Source of the DNA: Shewanella sp. AS1
Lineage (GTDB): Bacteria; Pseudomonadota; Gammaproteobacteria; Enterobacterales; Shewanellaceae
DNA: 64,000 nucleotides
Assembly: GCF_021412565.1 (NCBI RefSeq)
Contig: NZ_JAKCLJ010000001.1
Coordinates: 1-64,000, forward strand
Direction of reading: 5' to 3'
A model generated the notes under the pieces. The model was not told the DNA's origin. It saw nothing but the letters and a program-made list of their open reading frames with translations, and made no database searches. Positions 59,524 to 64,000 of the stretch are shown here, one piece after another. The translations under genes were made by a program, and so were the position numbers. The first letter of the stretch is position 1, and the number at the start of each line of letters is the position of its first letter.

Positions 59524-59551
59524 AAAAAGCCGATGTCATCATCGGCTTTTT
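59524..59551. terminator. bidirectional intrinsic terminator between DUF1338 and the histidine kinase
   Basis: AAAAAGCCGATG-tcat-CATCGGCTTTTT is perfectly symmetric. Confidence 0.94.
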
Positions 59552-59572
59552 GATTATGGGAAAGGTGTCAGA

Positions 59573-60904
59573 TTAAACCTTGTTAAATTCAAGGCTCACC
59601 TTTAAGCCGCCTAATTCGCTGTGATTAAAATGCAGCGCTATCTCATACTGCTCGGCGATATCTTTGACTATCGACAGACCTAAACCATGCCCCATAGTGT
59701 CTTCATCCAGACGTTTGCCACGGTTGGTCAGTTGCGAAAGCTCTTCACTGGCTACCCCCGGACCATCATCTTCTATGATGAGGTGGATCTGTTTGTCATG
59801 ATTGACCGCGCTGACCAAAACTCGGGTGCTGGCCCACTTGAAGGCGTTATCCAGCAGGTTTCCTATCAGCTCCATACCATCTTCGCGATGGATAGGCAGA
59901 CGTGAGATGGACTCAGGCAGATTGAATTGGCAGTCAATCTGTTTGGCACCATGCACTTTTTCTAGGGTATGGGTCAGATCCTGCAGATCCTTTGGAAATT
60001 GCATCTGAGCCGCCGGTAGCATATCCCCTGTAATACGGGCTGCGGCCAGCTTACGCTCGATCATCTTATGAACCTGGTCCAACTGTTTCTGCATGGCGAT
60101 GGCGGCGTCAGGATCCTTCAGGCCTAAGGCTTCCACCTGTTGCTGCATCACGGCCAGTGGTGTTTTTAGGCCGTGACTCAGGTTGCCAAGGTTATTGCGG
60201 CTACGCTCCATCTGCTTACTGGCGTACTGCAGCAGCTCATTGTAGGTGGTGGCCAATGGCGCCAGCTCTTCTGGGATACGGTTTACATCCAGATCTGTGA
60301 TCTCGCCTTCTCTGAGTTTGACCAAGGCTTGTTGCATATCACTGATGGGTTTGAAAGATTGCCTGAGTACAATATAGATGCCGCAGACCATGGCTAGTAA
60401 CATGGCTAGGTTTACCCCGAGTTTAGTGCCATACACCTGAGTAAATACCTGGCGGCCGATACTCAAATCCTGGGCGACGGTCAGGGTGGCATTGACCTGG
60501 GGATTTTCGCTGCTCAGCCCGACAGAGAGCAGTTGAATATCGTGGTTTTGTGGTCCTTTCGCCTGCCAGACGCGGGTTTGGCCCTTGTTCAGTGGTTTGA
60601 TATTGAGTTTTTTGTCCCACAGTGAACGGGATCTGATCTCAAAATCGTTAACGTTTAGCTGATAGTAGCGGCCGGAGTACACCGGCTTATAGAAGTTAGA
60701 CAGTTGGGTTGAATCGATATCAATCTCACCATTTCCGAAGGTCACAGCCAGCATGACTTGTTGTAAATCCTCTTCCAAACGGTCGATGATTGAGTCGTGA
60801 AAGGCCTGCCTTAACATAGACTCGAAGATGACAATCGCCACAACTGTTGTGATGATCACTAAGCCTGTAAGCCAGAGGTTAAGCTTAGTGCGGATCGATA
60901 TCAT
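59573..60904 (-). CDS. sensor histidine kinase, PhoQ-like
   Basis: The 443-residue kinase has two membrane spans (residues about 11-29 and 170-190) around a periplasmic sensor, then HAMP, a phosphoacceptor region with the H-box LSHGLKTPLAV, and the ATPase boxes GNLLDNAFKW (N), DDGPGV (G1) and GHGLGLSIV (G2). The layout and C-terminal details resemble PhoQ-type kinases that sense Mg2+ or antimicrobial peptides, but the sensor acidic patch is not obvious. Its start overlaps the response regulator stop by four bases (ATGA). Confidence 0.9.
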   Translation of the reverse strand: MISIRTKLNLWLTGLVIITTVVAIVIFESMLRQAFHDSIIDRLEEDLQQVMLAVTFGNGEIDIDSTQLSNFYKPVYSGRYYQLNVNDFEIRSRSLWDKKLNIKPLNKGQTRVWQAKGPQNHDIQLLSVGLSSENPQVNATLTVAQDLSIGRQVFTQVYGTKLGVNLAMLLAMVCGIYIVLRQSFKPISDMQQALVKLREGEITDLDVNRIPEELAPLATTYNELLQYASKQMERSRNNLGNLSHGLKTPLAVMQQQVEALGLKDPDAAIAMQKQLDQVHKMIERKLAAARITGDMLPAAQMQFPKDLQDLTHTLEKVHGAKQIDCQFNLPESISRLPIHREDGMELIGNLLDNAFKWASTRVLVSAVNHDKQIHLIIEDDGPGVASEELSQLTNRGKRLDEDTMGHGLGLSIVKDIAEQYEIALHFNHSELGGLKVSLEFNKV

Positions 60905-61575
60905 TTTTGGATCCCGTGGAAAATATAGCCTTGGCCACGGCGGGTTTCGATCGCGGTTTTACCTAGCTTCTTACGCAGGTGAGTCACATAGACTTCAACC
61001 ACATTGCTCTCTTTCTCATCGTCAAACTGATAGAGCTTATCTGTCAGTTGGGCTTTGGAGAGCAGTTTCTTGGGCGACATAAGGAAGATTTTTAACAGGC
61101 GAAACTCCATTGCGGTCAGCTCGAAATACTGATCGCCCACTGTCACGCTCTGTTGCCCCTCATCTAAGGTGACTCCCTCGAAGCTTAGCTCCTTGTTGGG
61201 GGTGCTGGCCTTACCATGGGCGCGATTAATCAGGGCGTGAATACGTGCGAGTAATTCTTGGGTATGGAAGGGTTTGCCCAGATAATCGTCGGCACCGGCA
61301 TTGAACCCTTCGACTTTTTCATGCCACTGGCTGCGAGCCGTCAGCATAATGACAGGGGTATTTAACCCTTGGGTACGCCATTTTTCCAGCAGAGTGAGGC
61401 CATTGCCATCGGGGAGACCAATATCCAGAATGATACAGTCATAATTGGTCTCTTTTATCAGATAATCTGCTTCATTGGCCTTGTCGGTAATATCGGTGAC
61501 ATAGCCAGCTTGTTTAAGCTGTTTTTCCAGCTCTTCAACTAAAAGCGTGTTGTCTTCAACGAGCAGCAATTTCAT
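60901..61575 (-). CDS. OmpR/PhoP-family response regulator
   Basis: The 224-residue protein starts MKLLLVEDNTLLVEELEKQL, with the phosphoacceptor Asp in CIILDIGLPDG (about residue 51) and Thr/Lys sites (LTARSQ; GKPF). A winged-helix DNA-binding domain (residues about 125-220; VVEVYVTHLRKKLG) follows. The frame is open upstream, but the family start is at 61575. Operon with the kinase. Confidence 0.94.
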   Translation of the reverse strand: MKLLLVEDNTLLVEELEKQLKQAGYVTDITDKANEADYLIKETNYDCIILDIGLPDGNGLTLLEKWRTQGLNTPVIMLTARSQWHEKVEGFNAGADDYLGKPFHTQELLARIHALINRAHGKASTPNKELSFEGVTLDEGQQSVTVGDQYFELTAMEFRLLKIFLMSPKKLLSKAQLTDKLYQFDDEKESNVVEVYVTHLRKKLGKTAIETRRGQGYIFHGIQK

Positions 61576-61689
61576 AGCGTATTCTGCCTCTAATGGATTG
61601 TTAGTAGTGGTGCAGCAATCCAGCAAGATGCCAGATCAGTATTTATACCTGATATAACATAATACATGCTTTCATTTAGCTGATGTAGT

Positions 61690-62034
61690 TTAAGGCTGGA
61701 TTTTGTCGACTAGGCAGGTTTTTGGCTGTATTTCATGCTGTTTTGGCTTGCCTGTGGTAGCATCGATCGTCAAAGAGATCAGGTCACCAAAGTCATTACG
61801 GATCTGCAGCGCGTAGAGCCATTGCCCCTCTTTATGATAGAGGTTGGCATCGAGCAGTTTACCCGGGCAATATTCATTAAGATTGTCTAGGGTAAAATCG
61901 AGGGAGAGAATTTTGCCTTCATCGACTAACTTTTGCGCCTGATAGTGCTCAAGTTCAATCAATGTAGAGGCATGAGTGACCGACGTCAATATAGGAATGA
62001 GCGATAATGCGCAAACAAGGTGTATCGGTTTCAC
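61690..62034 (-). CDS. exported PepSY-domain-like small protein
   Basis: The 114-residue protein has a signal peptide (MKPIHLVCALSLIPILTSVTHA). A short domain follows with EHYQAQKLVDEGKILSL and DATTGKP, the usual PepSY pattern. PepSY proteins often lie upstream of PhoPQ-like systems and may act as accessory or target proteins. The gap to the response regulator is 114 bases, on the same strand. Confidence 0.78.
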   Translation of the reverse strand: MKPIHLVCALSLIPILTSVTHASTLIELEHYQAQKLVDEGKILSLDFTLDNLNEYCPGKLLDANLYHKEGQWLYALQIRNDFGDLISLTIDATTGKPKQHEIQPKTCLVDKIQP

Positions 62035-62045
62035 AAACGCTGTCC

Positions 62046-62082
62046 TAAAAAAGTGGCCTGATATTACGTCAGGCCACTTTAT
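62046..62082 (-). terminator. intrinsic terminator of crp
   Basis: On the minus strand, AAAGTGGCCTGA-cgtaata-TCAGGCCACTTT is followed by a T-run. It lies 33 bases behind the crp stop. Confidence 0.9.
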
Positions 62083-62114
62083 AGAATAACTATTAAATCT
62101 AACTTAAAGTTAGA

Positions 62115-62750
62115 TTATCTTGTACCGTATACAACAATAGTTTTACCGTGTGCTTGAATAAGATTCTGTTCTTCAAGCATTTTCAAAATACGGCCAACAG
62201 TTTCACGAGAACAGCCCACGATTTGCCCAATCTCTTGACGCGTAATCTTGATCTGCATACCGTCAGGATGAGTCATAGCATCAGGCTGTTTAGCTAGGTG
62301 CAGCAGGGTCTGTGCGATACGACCTGCAACATCGAGGAAAGCCAAGTCACCTACCTTCTGGCTGGTGCTTTGCAGGCGGTAAGCCATCTGTGAAGAAAGC
62401 TTCATTAAGATCTCTGGGTTAACCTGGATAAGTTGCTTGAACTTCTTGTAAGAGATCTCAGCGATTTCACAAGCCTGCTTAGCACGAACCCAAGCAGTAC
62501 GCTCGGCTTGCTCTTCAAACAGACCTAATTCGCCGATAAAGTCGCCCTGGTTGAGGTAAGAAAGAATCATCTCTTTGCCTTCCTCATCTTTAATCAGGAC
62601 GGCAACTGAGCCCTTGACTATGTAATACAAAGTATCTGAGTCTTCACCAGCATGGATCAGAGTGCTTTTGGCTGGATATTTGTGAATGTGACAGTGTGAT
62701 AAAAACCATTCCAACGTTGGATCCGGTTTTGGCTTACCAATCAGAGCCAT
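62115..62750 (-). CDS. crp: cAMP receptor protein
   Basis: The 211-residue protein has the cyclic-nucleotide-binding domain ([41 protein letters not shown] around the cAMP-contacting RTAWVRA) and the C-terminal helix-turn-helix [20 protein letters not shown]. Start is [10 protein letters not shown] at 62750, the family start. In Shewanella, Crp rather than Fnr controls anaerobic respiration genes. CpdA (17485) sets the cAMP level that feeds it. Confidence 0.98.
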   Translation of the reverse strand: MALIGKPKPDPTLEWFLSHCHIHKYPAKSTLIHAGEDSDTLYYIVKGSVAVLIKDEEGKEMILSYLNQGDFIGELGLFEEQAERTAWVRAKQACEIAEISYKKFKQLIQVNPEILMKLSSQMAYRLQSTSQKVGDLAFLDVAGRIAQTLLHLAKQPDAMTHPDGMQIKITRQEIGQIVGCSRETVGRILKMLEEQNLIQAHGKTIVVYGTR

Positions 62751-62786
62751 GCCTTTGTTCCTCAACTGATTTAATGTAAATACAAG

Positions 62787-62814
62787 AATATCCTAAATAA
62801 GCAGAATACGTCAA
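62787..62814 (-). promoter_or_regulatory. candidate promoter of crp
   Basis: On the minus strand, TTGACG (complement of 62809-62814) and GATATT (complement of 62787-62792) are 16 bases apart. They lie 40-65 bases before the crp start codon. Confidence 0.5.
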
Positions 62815-63266
62815 TTGAGTGAAATGGCTTATTGGAGAACGCCATGCATGAAAGGTGGGCTGTCACGCAGCGACACTCAATATTGCTGCTTTTTAACTAT
62901 GAAACAGTCGCTCGGATCTGTTTCAAATATGAAACTTTATTTTGATACAATAGTGCTGTATGTCAACAAATACTGTAAAAACCATACGTTATTTGCTTAA
63001 CAATGTTGGCTAAATCACAACTCGATTAAATTATAGTGATTCGATGATCACGGCCTGCTTGACCTTGATGGCAATCGACTGCGCCTTGCCCACCCATAGC
63101 GCCTTTTCTAGGCAGTTCTCTCGCATTTTTATCGACATTTTTCTCGACATACTAGCCAAAATATTGCTAACGTTGTGCGATGCAAATTTGTACTCTGGCT
63201 AATCTGGCTAGGTAATATTTGCCCTGTTTAGGGGATTAAGGTTTTTTGGGTGTAGGAGCGTCGATA
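62815..63266. other. intergenic region between crp and the Sel1/TPR gene
   Basis: About 450 bases between divergent genes. It holds the crp promoter side at the left and an AT-rich stretch (62925-63000). A 61-codon frame inside it has no ribosome binding site and no protein-like character. No other feature is supported. Confidence 0.5.
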
Positions 63267-64000
63267 GTGAGATTAAATGCTTTAGTTGTTGTATTTGGAT
63301 TATTGGTTGCCTCAACCATGAGCCAGAATGTGCAGGCATTTTCGCTTCCTCAGACACCAGAGGCAGTGACTGCCAGTAAGCTGGCTTATATTCAGTTAAA
63401 AGCGGCGCAAGGGGAGTCTGAAGCGGAGTTTTTACTGGGGCTTATGCACCTTTCAGGTCGTTTTGTTGAGACTGATGTTGAGCAAGGTGTGCTCTGGGTG
63501 CAAAAGTCGGCAGAGCAGGGACATGAGAAAGCGGCGAAAACCCTGGCAGATCTGGCATTCGACGGCAAGCTGATCCCCCGCAATCTGGCGTTAGCCGAGC
63601 ACTGGTATCGCCAACTTGCGATTAAAGAGGATAAATGGGCTCAGTTTCGCTTAGGCTTTATCTATGCGGCCGGCGGACAAGGTGTGGTACGTAATTGCGG
63701 CAAGGCGGTTGATTACTTCACCTCTGTCGGCGATCAGGTTTCCCTTGGCAATGTGGTGTGGATCCTCTCCACTTGTCCTGAGTCTGAATATCGTAACGGC
63801 GATCTTGCCCTTGAGATTGGCAAAGGATTGGTGGCGGCAAATATACAAGACCCAACCTCTCTGGATAATCTTGCGGCCGCTTATGCCGAGGTAGGGGATT
63901 ACACTGCGGCTGTCGATACACAGCAGAGGGCTATCGAGGCGTTAAAACAGACCGCCGAACAGAACAGGTTCGATGAGTTTGAGTCTAGGTTGCATAACTA
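63267..64000 (+). CDS. Sel1/TPR-like repeat protein, exported (partial, 3-prime end outside window)
   Basis: This reading frame begins at GTG 63267 behind taggagcg and is open to the right edge, with 244 full codons visible. It has a signal peptide (MRLNALVVVFGLLVASTMSQNVQA). Sel1-like repeats follow (AAQGESEAEFLLGLMHLSGRF, about residues 48-68; GVLWVQKSAEQGHEKAAKTLADLAFDGK). A TPR-like stretch lies near the edge (AAAYAEVGDYTAAVDTQQRAIE). These proteins mediate protein contacts in the periplasm. It is divergent from crp. Confidence 0.85.
   Translation, partial: MRLNALVVVFGLLVASTMSQNVQAFSLPQTPEAVTASKLAYIQLKAAQGESEAEFLLGLMHLSGRFVETDVEQGVLWVQKSAEQGHEKAAKTLADLAFDGKLIPRNLALAEHWYRQLAIKEDKWAQFRLGFIYAAGGQGVVRNCGKAVDYFTSVGDQVSLGNVVWILSTCPESEYRNGDLALEIGKGLVAANIQDPTSLDNLAAAYAEVGDYTAAVDTQQRAIEALKQTAEQNRFDEFESRLHN

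Noticed and set aside
62815..63000. 61-codon reading frame upstream of crp
   Set aside because: It lies in the divergent control region without a ribosome binding site, and its composition is that of AT-rich noncoding DNA.

Overview
The window is an ordinary piece of gammaproteobacterial chromosome that fits the genus Shewanella best. The evidence is the block order orn, tRNA-Gly cluster, nnr, tsaE, amiB, mutL, miaA, hfq, hflXKC, petABC, sspAB, pabA, S9 peptidase, HDOD protein, argD, astA, astD, DUF1338 protein, two-component system, crp. Supporting signs are an S46 dipeptidyl peptidase, a TIGR04219 barrel protein and short heptanucleotide repeats. The species cannot be named from sequence reading alone. 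Coding density is high outside two places: the first 2 kb and the tRNA array.

Layout. 1-2000 is accessory DNA: an IS3-family insertion sequence end, a probably truncated small ORF, an orphan membrane protein, three tandem copies of a ~217-bp repeat and short heptamer arrays. 2003-4607 holds a DUF481 outer-membrane protein and the ribosomal operon rpsF-priB-rpsR-rplI with a candidate S6:S18 leader. 4629-10670 holds an S46 peptidase, dnaB, alr and dusA. 10794-11684 is a compact sigma-54-type operon of two unknown small envelope proteins and a mini PspC. 11730-16108 carries an enoyl-CoA hydratase-like gene, a PCuAC copper chaperone, DUF2333, TIGR04219 and tolC. 16399-24516 is nudF-yqiB-cpdA-yqiA-parE (E. 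coli order), a PQQ-dehydrogenase-like protein and parC. 24636-33031 (mostly minus strand) has bfd with a Fur-type box, a 2-hydroxyacid dehydrogenase, a GDPD phosphodiesterase, an MscK/MscM-type channel, a DMT exporter, psd and rsgA.

From orn (33142) on, the window follows the E. coli order: orn, three intact tRNA-Gly(GCC) genes interleaved with four altered tRNA-like copies, nnr, tsaE, amiB, mutL, miaA, hfq, hflX, hflK, hflC. Next come the cytochrome bc1 operon petABC, sspAB and pabA. The end carries a lipoprotein S9 peptidase, an HDOD protein, arginine catabolism/biosynthesis genes (argD/astC, astA, astD, DUF1338), a PhoPQ-like two-component system with a PepSY protein, crp, and an edge-truncated Sel1/TPR-like gene.

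Most genes are housekeeping. The parts that deserve a second look are the sigma-54/PspC mini-operon, the tRNA-like elements with equal-length expanded D-loops, the 5-prime accessory repeats, the short Cys-rich reading frame in front of the HDOD gene, and the DUF1338 gene joined to the arginine succinyltransferase genes.
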